A DNA stretch of 64,000 nucleotides, taken from assembly GCF_010685995.1 (NCBI RefSeq), contig NZ_JAAGWK010000011.1:160456-224455 (forward strand). Direction: 5' to 3'. This document shows positions 1 to 9,218 of the stretch, piece after piece (positions within the stretch are counted from its first letter, which is position 1; every line of letters begins with the position of its first letter). The notes beneath the pieces were generated by a model. It saw nothing but the letters and a program-made list of their open reading frames with translations, did no database searches and had not been told where the DNA came from. A program made the position numbers and the translations under genes. Source of the stretch: Goekera deserti. Its GTDB lineage: Bacteria; Actinomycetota; Actinomycetes; Mycobacteriales; Geodermatophilaceae.

Positions 1-2644
1 CGGCACCCCCGGGACGGAAGCGATCGGCGGTCCATCCCGGACGGTGCAGGTAGCCGCGGGCCGTTCCCCAGCCTCCGACCAGCAGCTCGCCGCTCCGCAT
101 GTCCACGGCGGCGTCCACGCCGGGCAGCGGACGTCCGATGGGACTGGCACCTGAGGCCGCGTCCGCGGAGGAGAGGAACCGGTGGGTCACGTGCACGGTC
201 GTCTCGGTGATCCCGTACATGTTCAGCAGCGCCGGCCCGGCCCGGGTGCCCGTCAGCCAGGCAGCGAAATCCGACGGCAGACATCTCTCGCCCCCGAGCA
301 CGACCAGTCTCAGCGCGGTCCTCCTCCACCACTCGTCGGGCGCGCCGTCGCTGAGCATCGACAGGGCGGTCGGAGTGGCGCTGTGCACGGTGACGCTGTG
401 CACCGCCAGCGTCCGGCGCAGTCGAGCAGGGTCACGGGCCACTGCGCGAGCTACCGGCACGAGCCGGGCGCCGGTCAGCAGAGCGCCCCAGAGTTCCCAG
501 ACGGAGAAGTCGAAGGCCAGGGAATGGTTCATCGACCAGACGTCGCCGGCCCCGACGTCACAGATTGCCGTGGCCGCGCGCAGCAGTTGCAGCACGTTGA
601 CCTGGGGCACCATGACGCCCTTCGGGGCGCCGGTCGAGCCCGACGTGTGGATGACGTAGGCGAGCTCATCGGCGGACGTCCGCCACATGGGTCGAACGGG
701 CCCCGGCGGGGCGGACCCACCCGGCTCGTCCATCCGGACGGCGGGCCCCTCGAACCACTCGAGGGCGCGCGCGCTCTCCCGGTCGGTCAGGACGACGTCG
801 ACACCGGCATCGGTGATCACCTGCTCGACCCGCCCCGGCGGATCCTCCGGGTCGAGCGGGACGCAGACGGCACCGGCCATCGCGACGCCTACGACCGCCG
901 CGACCAGCGGGGCTCCGTGCCCGCCCTGCACGGCCACGAGGGTGCCAGGAGCCGCTCCGGCGCCGGCCAGCCGCGCGGCCACCGCGCGGGCACGGCGGTA
1001 CAGCTCCCGGTAGGTCACCTGGCCGTCTCGATCGGAGATCGCGACGGCATCGGGCCGACTCGCGACGACGTCGCGGAACCGGTCGGCGAGCGTCTCCCCC
1101 GCCCGCGGCGGCTCCAGTGGCACCAGCTGCACAGCGCTTCGGCCCTCGGTGACTGCGTCGAACGGCTGGTCGGGTGTCGCCTGCATCGCGTCCAGGGCGT
1201 CGAACATGGTCTGGAGGAGTTCTTCGACAACTGCCGTACCGAGGAGATCCGTCGCGTATTCCGCGACCAGTGACGCAGCCGGGCCGTCAGGGCCGTTCAC
1301 CGGAGTGATCGTCACAGCCAGCGGGAATTTGGCGGCGAGCGACGTGGGGTCGAGTGTCCGGACGGCGACGCCGGGAAGTTCGAAGGCGGCCGACGGTGTG
1401 TTCTGGAAGGTCAGCACAGCCCGGATCCCGTTGGCGCCGCCGATCGGCCGGCCCGCCGCCCTGGCCGCGTCCGCGACGGCCTCGAAGGGAATGTCCTGGT
1501 GGCGGAGGAGCCGCGCCGTGCTCGCGTGCGCCTGCCGTACCGCGTCCCGCAGCGATGAGCGACGTCCGCCGACCAGCGGGAGCGGCAGCAGACCCGCGAA
1601 GCAACCGACAAGCGGTTCGGCCGCGGGATGTGCCCGCCCGCTGACCGGGGTTCCGACGACGACCGATTCCTGGTCCGACGCCTGCCCGAGCGCGATGCCG
1701 AAGGCCGCGGCCCACACGGCGAAGGTCGTCGTCCCGGCGCTCCGGGCGATGGCTTGCACAGCCGCGGTCCGGCGGTGGTCGGCCGTCACGGTCACGGTTC
1801 CCACGGCGCTGCCAGGCCTGGGACGCCCGTCGGGCACGCAGGCGATAGTGAGATCACGCCCGAGGCTCCCGGCGATCTCGCGGGCGCCGTCCGACCACTG
1901 TCCGGACTCCGCGGCGCCCTGTTGAACCCGCGCGTGGTCGGCGAACCGCCAGGCAGGTGACGCCACCCTGGACGGCGCGCCCTCGCCATGAGAGCGGACG
2001 GCCGTGGCCAGCGCCGTGGCGAGGATGCCGAACGACCAGCCGTCGGCGGCGACGTGGTGACGGGTCAGGAGCAGGCGGTGCGTGGCGGGCCCCAGCCGCA
2101 CGAGCGTGGCGCGCCACGGGGGCGATGACGCGAGGTCGAAGGGTCGGACGGCTTCTGCAGCGGCCAGCCGGCCGACAGCAGATGCCGCCAGCTCCGGCGG
2201 AAGACAGCTGAGGTCCACCAGTCGCAGAGGAACCGGCGAGGGGGGCAGCACCCGCTGGCGAGGGCGGCCGCTCACGACGGCGTACACGGTCCGGAGAGCG
2301 GGTTGTGCGACGGCCACCGTGCGCAGGGCGGCCCTCAGCGCCTCCGGGGACAGTGGCCCGTCGAGCGCCAGCTCCAGCGGAATGTTGTAGGCGGAGTCGC
2401 CGGGGCGGAGGTGGTGCTGCCGCCAGAGTGCCTCCTGCGCCGGAGCCAGCGGCGCCTCCTCCTCGTCCGGCCGTGCGAGGTGTGCGAGCAGCTCCGCACG
2501 CCGATCTCGCAGCCGCATGACGAGTTCGTGGGTGAGCGCGCCGCGGGGGGCCGAGCACCGAAGTCGCCCGTCATCTGCCCGGACGGTCGCGCCGGCGATG
2601 GCCAGGGCATCGAGAAGGTCGCGGAGCTCGAGCAGAAGGGGCAT
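1..2644 (-). CDS. NRPS, TubC docking-C-A (3' end outside window)
   Basis: Non-ribosomal peptide synthetase whose 3' end lies beyond the left edge. Residues 1-55 (MPLLLELRDLLDALAIAG...) match the TubC N-terminal docking domain, so it should receive its substrate from another NRPS/PKS protein. A condensation domain follows (about 65-480) with an intact HHVAADG motif near 198. The adenylation domain begins near 510 and shows HTSGSTGAPKG (about 670), FDFSVWEL and NMYGITETTVH. My reading of the specificity positions is D-F-W-S-V-G-M-V-H, close to the threonine code DFWNIGMVHK, so Thr is predicted. The ATG has GGAG 8 nt upstream; an in-frame GTG at 2668 overlaps the stop of a tiny upstream ORF and is an alternative start. 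Family is certain; substrate is inferred. Confidence 0.93.
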   Translation of the reverse strand, partial: MPLLLELRDLLDALAIAGATVRADDGRLRCSAPRGALTHELVMRLRDRRAELLAHLARPDEEEAPLAPAQEALWRQHHLRPGDSAYNIPLELALDGPLSPEALRAALRTVAVAQPALRTVYAVVSGRPRQRVLPPSPVPLRLVDLSCLPPELAASAVGRLAAAEAVRPFDLASSPPWRATLVRLGPATHRLLLTRHHVAADGWSFGILATALATAVRSHGEGAPSRVASPAWRFADHARVQQGAAESGQWSDGAREIAGSLGRDLTIACVPDGRPRPGSAVGTVTVTADHRRTAAVQAIARSAGTTTFAVWAAAFGIALGQASDQESVVVGTPVSGRAHPAAEPLVGCFAGLLPLPLVGGRRSSLRDAVRQAHASTARLLRHQDIPFEAVADAARAAGRPIGGANGIRAVLTFQNTPSAAFELPGVAVRTLDPTSLAAKFPLAVTITPVNGPDGPAASLVAEYATDLLGTAVVEELLQTMFDALDAMQATPDQPFDAVTEGRSAVQLVPLEPPRAGETLADRFRDVVASRPDAVAISDRDGQVTYRELYRRARAVAARLAGAGAAPGTLVAVQGGHGAPLVAAVVGVAMAGAVCVPLDPEDPPGRVEQVITDAGVDVVLTDRESARALEWFEGPAVRMDEPGGSAPPGPVRPMWRTSADELAYVIHTSGSTGAPKGVMVPQVNVLQLLRAATAICDVGAGDVWSMNHSLAFDFSVWELWGALLTGARLVPVARAVARDPARLRRTLAVHSVTVHSATPTALSMLSDGAPDEWWRRTALRLVVLGGERCLPSDFAAWLTGTRAGPALLNMYGITETTVHVTHRFLSSADAASGASPIGRPLPGVDAAVDMRSGELLVGGWGTARGYLHRPGWTADRFRPGGA

Positions 2645-2664
2645 GCCAGAGGCTCCGGCGGACG

Positions 2665-2727
2665 TCACTCGGCAGCGCTCGCAGCAACGAGTAGAACCCG
2701 TGCCAGGCGCGCCGGGGACCCGAACAT
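2665..2727 (-). CDS. possible leaderless 20-aa leader peptide upstream of the NRPS
   Basis: Twenty-codon ORF (begins MFGSPARLAR). Its ATG lies 7 nt after a TATCGT -10 element at 2740-2735, the leaderless arrangement seen at other genes here. Its TGA overlaps an in-frame GTG of the NRPS (GTGA), the coupling signature used throughout the region. It could be a leader peptide coupling translation to the NRPS, or chance. No known family is recognised. Confidence 0.3.
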   Translation of the reverse strand: MFGSPARLARVLLVAASAAE

Positions 2728-2734
2728 GGCGCGA

Positions 2735-2767
2735 ACGATATGACAGGCAGGCCTGTTTCGATAGGGT
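2735..2767. promoter_or_regulatory. divergent promoter with operator-like palindrome
   Basis: Between the minus-strand NRPS and the plus-strand radical SAM operon. Rightward elements are ATGACA (2740-2745) and TAGGGT (2762-2767), 16 nt apart. Leftward TATCGT (2740-2735) would serve the NRPS. The spacer holds ACAGGC-AG-GCCTGT (2743-2756), a perfect 6-bp inverted repeat. CAGG-N4-CCTGTTT is repeated, in the same position relative to the promoter, upstream of the ArsR gene at 28.9 kb, so this is a candidate ArsR operator. Confidence 0.5.
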
Positions 2768-2830
2768 CGCCGGGACCGCAGGAAGCCTGCTGATGTCAGG
2801 TCGCTGGCTGCTGTGGCAGAGGAGGGCCCC

Positions 2831-4090
2831 ATGCCGCTCGAGCAGCTCGTCCAAGCGATCGACGACGTCAGCAGCGGCGCTCCCCGACCCCTGGCGCTGT
2901 ACGTGCACATTCCCTTCTGCGCGTCGAAGTGCCACTTCTGTGACTGGGTGAGCGAGGTACCCGTCGGGCGCCTCCGCAGTTCGCGGCAGGAGCGCTCCCC
3001 CTACGTGGCCGCGCTCCGGCGCGAGATCGCCTTCTGGGGCCCCGTGCTCACCGGCATGGGCTATCAGCCGACCGTCGTCTACTGGGGCGGCGGAACTCCG
3101 ACCAGACTGGACGTCGAGGAGCTCCTCTCGGTGGCCGAGGCGTTGCACACGTCGTTCGACCTCTCCGGTGTCGGCCAGTGGTCGGTGGAGACCACGCCGA
3201 ACGATCTGACTGCCGAGAAGGTGTCGGCATTGCGCAGCTTCGGAGTGGACCGGGTCAGCATCGGGGCGCAGTCCTTCGACCCGGCACAGCTCCGGCGCTC
3301 AGGGCGGGCACACAGCGGTGAGCAGATCGGCACCGCGGTGGAGCTCCTCCGGTCAGGAGGGATAGACAACGTCAACCTGGACGTCATCACCGGCTTCCCC
3401 GGTGAAGAGCTCGCCGTCCTCGACCGCACCTTCGACCGGGTTCTGGAGCTGGAGCCGCCGCACCTGTCCGTGTACTCGTACCGCGCCACTCCGGGCACGG
3501 TCATGGCGATGCAGACAGAAAGGGCGACCCTCGCGTCGGCGACGGCGATGCACATGGTCGAGGCGTACGAGCTGGCCATGCGCCGGCTCTCGTCGGCCGG
3601 CTACCAGGAGTACTGCCACTCCTACTGGGTCAAGGAGCCTGGCTTCGAGGACCTCGACGGCCGGTACAAGTACGAGTTGACCGGCGACAAGATCGGTTTC
3701 GGCAGCGGTGCGGAGTCCACGATCGGCCACCATCTCCTGCGCAACGAGAGCCACCGGTACGCCGACTACGTCAGCGACCCGCTTCCCTTCAGCTTCGACC
3801 ACCACTTCTCGCTCGAGGATCCACAGCACCTCATCGCCCCCGTCGGCGGCGCCCTCATGACCCGCGGCGGCTTGTCGTACGAGCGCTTCGGTCGACTCAC
3901 CGGGTTGGACTTCGCCGAGCTCCGGTCGACTCCCTACGTCCGGCGCTGGATGGACATGCTGGCCGATTTCGGTGCCCGCTTCATCGAGGAGCCCGACGGC
4001 CTGCGGCTCGACCCCACGACCATCCATTCCGCCTACATCCGGCATGTGTCGTCCACGACCGGGACCGGCCTCCAGGTCCTGCGCGCGTGA
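2831..4090 (+). CDS. HemW/coproporphyrinogen oxidase-like radical SAM protein
   Basis: Radical SAM enzyme of about 419 residues. The cluster motif C30-x3-C34-x2-C37 sits in YVHIPFCASKCHFCDW, typical of the HemN/HemW branch. It is followed by VVYWGGGTPT, ETTPNDLT and VSIGAQSFD, all usual for this family, with a HemN-like C-terminal region. True HemW is a haem chaperone; copies inside biosynthetic clusters often have other, usually unknown, roles. The ATG at 2831 has GAGGAGGG 4 nt upstream; a GTG at 2813 is less likely. First gene of a plus-strand operon; its stop overlaps the next start (GTGA). Substrate unknown; a tailoring reaction is an inference from context. Confidence 0.85.
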   Translation: MPLEQLVQAIDDVSSGAPRPLALYVHIPFCASKCHFCDWVSEVPVGRLRSSRQERSPYVAALRREIAFWGPVLTGMGYQPTVVYWGGGTPTRLDVEELLSVAEALHTSFDLSGVGQWSVETTPNDLTAEKVSALRSFGVDRVSIGAQSFDPAQLRRSGRAHSGEQIGTAVELLRSGGIDNVNLDVITGFPGEELAVLDRTFDRVLELEPPHLSVYSYRATPGTVMAMQTERATLASATAMHMVEAYELAMRRLSSAGYQEYCHSYWVKEPGFEDLDGRYKYELTGDKIGFGSGAESTIGHHLLRNESHRYADYVSDPLPFSFDHHFSLEDPQHLIAPVGGALMTRGGLSYERFGRLTGLDFAELRSTPYVRRWMDMLADFGARFIEEPDGLRLDPTTIHSAYIRHVSSTTGTGLQVLRA

Positions 4091-5733
4091 GCTCGAGGGG
4101 GCAGCAGCCGACCGCCGCCGGAGATGTGCGCGTCGTCCTCGCGATCAACTTCAACCACGACGGCTCCGCGGTCGTCCTCGTCGACGGCGTGCTGACGGGG
4201 TACGTGTGCACCGAGCGTCGGTCGCGCCTGAAGAAGCACCCCGGGCTCCGGGAGGAAGACCTCGACGCCGTCCTGGCCGACGCCGGCGTCGAGCTGAGGG
4301 ACGTCGGCCACGTCCTGCTCTGCAACTTGCACTCGATGGACAGCCCGGACGTCGAGCACCTGCACGGTTCGGACCTCAAGGAGACCTGGCTGGAGTTCTG
4401 GGTCAACCAGCTGGCCGACCGGGTCCGCATCCGGGACCAGGTGATCCCCTGCACGGTCAACCCGGACCACCACCTCATTCATGCAGCTGCACCCTTCTAC
4501 ACCTCTCCCTTCGACGCTGCGATGTGCCTCGCCATCGACCCCACCGGCTGCCGCGCGTTCGTCGGCCGCGGTGGTCGCCTGTACGAACTCCGCCGGGGTT
4601 ACGACGACTGGTTCACCGCGAACGTCGGCTACACGTCAGTGTCGGTGGAGCTCTTCGGGTCCAGCATCGTCGGCGCGGGCAAGGTGATGGGCCTGGCGCC
4701 CTACGGTCGCAGCGATGCCATCGACGCCGCGGACTGGACGGCGGTCCGCACGTACGAGGACCTCACGCGGCTCGCCGACGCCCACCCGGTGCCCGTCCTC
4801 GTCGGCGCTGCCGAGCTGAACGCCTCGCTGGCCTACGCGGTGCAGATCGGCCTGGAGCGCCAACTCGACGCCGTGCTCGCCGACCTCGCCGAGGTCGCAC
4901 GGCGCAACGGGGTGCCGCCCAACCTCTGCCTGGCCGGAGGAACGGCCCTGAACGCCGTCGCCAACCAGGCCTGCTTCTCATCGTCGTGGTTCGAGCGGCT
5001 ACACCTGCATCCGGCGTGCGGCGACGACGGGACGGCGATCGGGGCCGCCCTCTGGCACTGGCACCACGTCCTGGGCAACCCGCGACGCCGACCGCCGAAC
5101 GCCGAGCTCATGTACGGAACGGCCCGACCCAGCGCCACCGACGTCACGACAGCGGTGCGCGAGGCGCTGTCCACCCACGGCGGACGAGTCACTGCCACGG
5201 AGCACCGCGACGTCGGCCGGGCGGCCGCCGAGCTGATCGCCGGCGGTGCCACGGTGGGCTGGTTCGAGGGCGCGGGTGAGATCGGCCCGCGGGCACTCGG
5301 GCACCGGAGCATCCTGGCCGACCCCCGTGACCCCGGGGTCGCTACCCGGCTCAACGCCGAAATCAAGTTCCGCGAGCCGTTCCGGCCCTTCGCCCCGGCA
5401 GTGCTGGCGGAGCACTCGGAGCGTTGGTTCGGCCTCACCGACAGCCCGTTCATGCTCCGGGCCTGCCCGGTCCTGAAGGAAGGCGTCCCCGCCATCACCC
5501 ACGTCGACGGCACGTCGCGGATCCAGACCGTGACGAGCGAGGACAGCCCCGGCTTCCACACGGTGCTGGACAGCTTCCACGACCTGACGGGGCTGCCGAT
5601 GCTGCTCAGCACGAGCCTGAACACGCGCGGCTGCCCGATCGACGAGACACCCGCCGACGCCCTCGGGACCCTGCTGCAGACCGGCCTGGATCACCTCGCG
5701 CTTCCTGGTGTGCTGTTGAGCAAACGGCAGTGA
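4087..5733 (+). CDS. O-carbamoyltransferase, NodU/CmcH/TobZ family (copy 1)
   Basis: About 548 residues, normal for the family, which transfers carbamoyl from carbamoyl phosphate, via a carbamoyl-adenylate, onto hydroxyl groups of sugars or antibiotics. Visible motifs: INFNHDGSA at the N terminus, HHLIHAAAPF (metal-binding region), KVMGLAPYGR, LAGGTALNAVANQ, and the C-terminal block GEIGPRALGHRSILADPRDP followed by FREPFRPFAPAV. It starts at a GTG overlapping the preceding TGA and ends in a GTGA overlap with the C-T didomain, so all three genes are translationally coupled. Acceptor unknown; a Ser side chain or sugar of the NRPS product is plausible. A second copy lies at 32.2-34.0 kb. Confidence 0.92.
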   Translation: MSSRGQQPTAAGDVRVVLAINFNHDGSAVVLVDGVLTGYVCTERRSRLKKHPGLREEDLDAVLADAGVELRDVGHVLLCNLHSMDSPDVEHLHGSDLKETWLEFWVNQLADRVRIRDQVIPCTVNPDHHLIHAAAPFYTSPFDAAMCLAIDPTGCRAFVGRGGRLYELRRGYDDWFTANVGYTSVSVELFGSSIVGAGKVMGLAPYGRSDAIDAADWTAVRTYEDLTRLADAHPVPVLVGAAELNASLAYAVQIGLERQLDAVLADLAEVARRNGVPPNLCLAGGTALNAVANQACFSSSWFERLHLHPACGDDGTAIGAALWHWHHVLGNPRRRPPNAELMYGTARPSATDVTTAVREALSTHGGRVTATEHRDVGRAAAELIAGGATVGWFEGAGEIGPRALGHRSILADPRDPGVATRLNAEIKFREPFRPFAPAVLAEHSERWFGLTDSPFMLRACPVLKEGVPAITHVDGTSRIQTVTSEDSPGFHTVLDSFHDLTGLPMLLSTSLNTRGCPIDETPADALGTLLQTGLDHLALPGVLLSKRQ

Positions 5734-7427
5734 CCGAGCACCCGCTCACCGGTGAGCAGGAGCGGCAGTGGCTCATCGACCGGTTGCAGCCTGAGTCGGA
5801 GTCTTCCGACGACCCGACGGTGGTCCGGCTCGTCGGGTCGCTGTCGCTCGCGGCAGTGCGGGATGCGTGGGCGGTGCTCTCCGAACGACACGACAGCCTG
5901 CGGACAGCGTTCCCCGTCCGGGACGGCGTGGCGCGGCAGTCCATCCGGGAGAGGGCACCGGAGCCGCTCCCCGTGACGGTCGTCGACCTGACTTCGCTGG
6001 GCGGGCACCTGTCGGAGGAGCGACTGGGCGCCCTGATCGGCGCAGGCGCGCGCCGGCCTTTCGACGTGGCGACGGGCCCGGTATGGCGCGTGCTCGTCAT
6101 CCGGTTGTCCGCGTCAGACCACGTCCTGGCGTTGACGCTCCACCACCTGATCGCGGACCTGTGGTCCGTCTCGCTGGTCATCGAGGAGTTCTGCACCCTT
6201 CTCGAGGCTGCGGTCGCCGGCCGTCCGGCCGGACTTCCACCTGCCCCGTCGCAGCCCGCCGAACTGGCCGGCCGGCGGAAGGAACGTCACGGCCAGGGTT
6301 CCCGCCCGTGGTGGAGCGAGCGCCTGGCCGGCGTGCAGCCGGTCGCCCTGCCTGCCGACGGTCCCCGTCCCGACCGCCCGAACCTGTCGGCGCATGTCCA
6401 CGAGTTCTCCCTGGACCTCTCGACGTCCGATGCACTCCGCGGTCTCGCCCGCCGCTGCCGCACCACGTTGTTCCCTGTCCTGGTTGCCGGATTCGGGGCC
6501 GTCATCGCTCGGTGGACCGGTCAATCCGACATCACGATGGTCTCGGTCACCGCGGGCCGGAGGGGACGGGCCGCTGAGCGCACGGTCGGCCTGTTCACCG
6601 AGTGCCTGGTGCTCCGCATTGACCTCTCCGGCGACCCGTCGTTCGGCGAACTCGTCCGACGGTCGAACGCCGTCGTCCTTGATGCGTTGGATCACGCTGA
6701 CCTGCCGTTCGCCGATCTCGTGGCGATCACCGACCCAGGGCGTGACCGGGAGCCGAGCCCGATGCGGCAACTGGGACTGTCACTGCACAACACCCCGGCC
6801 GCAGCGCCCCGGCTGTACTCGGTGGCCCCTGCTCCTCCTCCGCCGTTGCCCTCCTCGCACGGCACGTCGGAGGCGGACGTGTGGCTGGAGGTGTTCGACC
6901 GGGGGGTCGGGCCCCTCGGCGCAAGGATCCAGATGGACGACGTCATGTTCGAGGGGTGCTCCACGGTGGCGCTGGAGGGCGCTCTCACAGCCCTGCTCGG
7001 CGCAGCCGCCACAGATGACGGACGGCCGGTCGGCGGGCTCCCACTGCCCCCGCTTCCGCGCGCCTTCGTGCAGGACCGGCCGGGTCCCGTGGCCTTCCAC
7101 TCCCCAGGATCGAGTACGACGGCGGCAGTCCAGCGCGCCGTCGCCGAGGTCCTCGGACTGGACCGCCTACCGGAGCCGTCGGACAACTTCTTCCGTCTCG
7201 GTGGGAACTCCCTGGACGCCGCTCGCCTGGCCGCTCGGCTGACGGACCGGACGGGGACCGGCGTGGGGCTCTACGCCCTGATGACGGCGCCGACGGTCCT
7301 CGGCATGGCTGACGCCGTGGAGGCCGCCGCGGCGTCAGCCGGTGAGCGCGAACTGGTCGGTGAGGCCGACGATCCCCATCAGGACCTGGACCACCCGCTC
7401 GTGGCCGGCTCGCCGCCCGGGCGGTAG
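5730..7427 (+). CDS. stand-alone NRPS condensation-carrier (C-T) didomain
   Basis: Protein of about 565 residues with a condensation domain (about 1-430) and a C-terminal peptidyl carrier domain with DNFFRLGGNSLDAARL, carrying the phosphopantetheine serine near residue 492. The C-domain motif reads HHLIADLWS (near 137): both His and the Asp are present but the usual Gly after Asp is Leu. There is no adenylation domain, so the carrier must be loaded in trans. The GTG start overlaps the carbamoyltransferase stop. The 3' end overlaps the convergent asparagine synthetase gene by 93 nt. Possible roles: a trans-acting elongation step, or holding an aminoacyl group during tailoring. Confidence 0.88.
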   Translation: MTEHPLTGEQERQWLIDRLQPESESSDDPTVVRLVGSLSLAAVRDAWAVLSERHDSLRTAFPVRDGVARQSIRERAPEPLPVTVVDLTSLGGHLSEERLGALIGAGARRPFDVATGPVWRVLVIRLSASDHVLALTLHHLIADLWSVSLVIEEFCTLLEAAVAGRPAGLPPAPSQPAELAGRRKERHGQGSRPWWSERLAGVQPVALPADGPRPDRPNLSAHVHEFSLDLSTSDALRGLARRCRTTLFPVLVAGFGAVIARWTGQSDITMVSVTAGRRGRAAERTVGLFTECLVLRIDLSGDPSFGELVRRSNAVVLDALDHADLPFADLVAITDPGRDREPSPMRQLGLSLHNTPAAAPRLYSVAPAPPPPLPSSHGTSEADVWLEVFDRGVGPLGARIQMDDVMFEGCSTVALEGALTALLGAAATDDGRPVGGLPLPPLPRAFVQDRPGPVAFHSPGSSTTAAVQRAVAEVLGLDRLPEPSDNFFRLGGNSLDAARLAARLTDRTGTGVGLYALMTAPTVLGMADAVEAAAASAGERELVGEADDPHQDLDHPLVAGSPPGR

Positions 7428-9212
7428 AGCCCTCACGTCCTCGAGCAGATCCCGGACCTGCCTCGGGCGGAAGAAACCCAGGTCGTCCAGGGCGCCGCCG
7501 TCCACAACCTCCCGGATTCGGCTGAGCGTCGCATCGTCGGACACGGCCGGCGGGGCCAGGAAGGGCCGCTTCGTTCCGGCCTGAAGGACAGCCGGCAGGT
7601 CGTTCCGCAGGGCGGCCCGGAGCAGGGGCTTGCTGTCCACTCCGCCGGAGAACCAGGCGAGGGGGGTTCGCCGGACCACATCGTGGAGCCGGTGATCGAG
7701 AAACGGAAGCCGCACCTCGAGGCCGCACGACATGTCCAGGCGCTCGGCAGCGAGCAGATAGTTGGCGAGCCAGGTCTTGGCGAAGAGGTAGCTCCCCCGG
7801 TGGAACGGGCTGCGCCCGTACAGCTGGCTCTGGACGTGCGGGTCCGCGAACATGTCGCGGCATGGCTGGGCCGCGAGAACCTCTGCCGCGAAGTCCGGTG
7901 CGAGCAGCCCTTGGATAGGTGCCCCCACGCCGAGATAGCGGTCCAGGACGAACCCCGGCAGGAATCCCATTCGGTCAGCGATGTCGAGGAGCGGACGCCC
8001 GGCCGGGGACGCGGCGAGGCGGCGCCGCACGGTGTCGTCTCGCACAACGTCACCGGGAACAGTGCTGAGCCGGAGGTCCCGCTGTGTCTGCGGGTATCCG
8101 GCGAACATCTCGTCCCCTCCCTCGCCCGCCAGCACGACCCGGAATCCCGCAGCCCGGATCGCCTCGCTCTGCAGCAGGCGGGCTATGCCGTGCGCGTTCT
8201 CAGGGATCATCTGCCCCTTGGCAACGATGTCCCCCATCCGCCCGGCGGAGCTGCCGGCATCGACCAGGACCTCTGAGTGCCTGGCGCCCACCGCACGCGC
8301 CGTCGCTTCCGCGGCGGCTCCCTCGTCGAAGTGGGGGTCGTCGAATCGGACCGCAAAGGTGCGGGGCGCGCCGTGCCGCGCCGCCAGCGCGACGATCGCT
8401 CCGGAGTCGAGCCCGCCACTGAGGTGATGGGCCACCGGGACGTCCGCCCGCAGCCGTACGTCAACGGCGTCCACCACGGCGTCACGCACCGCTGCGAGGT
8501 GCCCCGACCGGTCGACGTCCTTCGTCAGCTCGTCCTCGGTCGGCCAGTCGAGGTCCCAGTACCTCCGGATACGAATGTCGCGACCGTCGGTCCACAACCA
8601 GCATCCGGGGGGAACCTGCCGGACGCCGTCGAAGAGCGTGCCGTCCGGCGGGTGGCAGAGCACCAGGTGCTCCGCCAGAGCCCCGCGATCCCATCGCCGT
8701 GGGACCCCGGCTTCGAAGAGCGCCCCCACCTCGGACGCGAGGAGCACCCGGCCGGCGTGCCGGGCGTAGAAGAGGGGCTTGATCCCGAATCGGTCCCGGG
8801 CGGCGATGAGTTCACCGCGAGCCTGGTCCCAGATCGCGAAGGCGAACTCGCCACGGAGCTCCGGCAATGCGCCGGCGCCGTCGCGCGCCCACAGGTGAAG
8901 CGCGATCTCGCTGTCGCTCCGGCTCGAGAACCCGTGTCCGTCGCGCCGGAGGCTTGCCCTGATGACCTCGTGACCGTAGAACTCACCGTTGGCGACCAGG
9001 TGCAGCCGGCCGTCGGAGCCGTGCATGGGCTGGGCCCCACCGTCGGGATCCATCACCGCCAGTCGCGTGTGCCCCATCGCCACGCGGCGACAGGAGGAGA
9101 TCCAGGAACCGGTGCCGTCAGGCCCCCGATGGTGCAGGGCCCGGAGCGCCGGCTCCAGCTCCTGCGAGGCGAGATCGCCCTCCGGCGAGACGATGCAGAC
9201 CAGACCACACAC
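7335..9212 (-). CDS. asnB: asparagine synthase (glutamine-hydrolysing), AsnB type
   Basis: 625 residues. The N-terminal class II glutamine amidotransferase domain begins with the catalytic Cys2 (MCGLVCIV) and has HHRGPDGTGSW. The synthetase domain has the ATP-pyrophosphatase loop HLSGGLDSGAIVAL. This family amidates aspartate to asparagine using glutamine ammonia; some cluster members amidate other carboxylates. Last gene of the long minus-strand operon, 6 nt after the AspH hydroxylase. Two NRPS adenylation domains in the same operon carry an Asn-type code, so local Asn supply is the simplest role. The GTG start is fixed by the requirement for Cys at position 2. Confidence 0.92.
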   Translation of the reverse strand: MCGLVCIVSPEGDLASQELEPALRALHHRGPDGTGSWISSCRRVAMGHTRLAVMDPDGGAQPMHGSDGRLHLVANGEFYGHEVIRASLRRDGHGFSSRSDSEIALHLWARDGAGALPELRGEFAFAIWDQARGELIAARDRFGIKPLFYARHAGRVLLASEVGALFEAGVPRRWDRGALAEHLVLCHPPDGTLFDGVRQVPPGCWLWTDGRDIRIRRYWDLDWPTEDELTKDVDRSGHLAAVRDAVVDAVDVRLRADVPVAHHLSGGLDSGAIVALAARHGAPRTFAVRFDDPHFDEGAAAEATARAVGARHSEVLVDAGSSAGRMGDIVAKGQMIPENAHGIARLLQSEAIRAAGFRVVLAGEGGDEMFAGYPQTQRDLRLSTVPGDVVRDDTVRRRLAASPAGRPLLDIADRMGFLPGFVLDRYLGVGAPIQGLLAPDFAAEVLAAQPCRDMFADPHVQSQLYGRSPFHRGSYLFAKTWLANYLLAAERLDMSCGLEVRLPFLDHRLHDVVRRTPLAWFSGGVDSKPLLRAALRNDLPAVLQAGTKRPFLAPPAVSDDATLSRIREVVDGGALDDLGFFRPRQVRDLLEDVRALPPGRRAGHERVVQVLMGIVGLTDQFALTG

Positions 9213-9218
9213 CGGCGC

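Noticed and set aside
2813..2830. GTG at 2813 as the radical SAM start
   Set aside because: The ATG at 2831 has a far better ribosome-binding site (GAGGAGGG), which this longer start would place inside the coding region.
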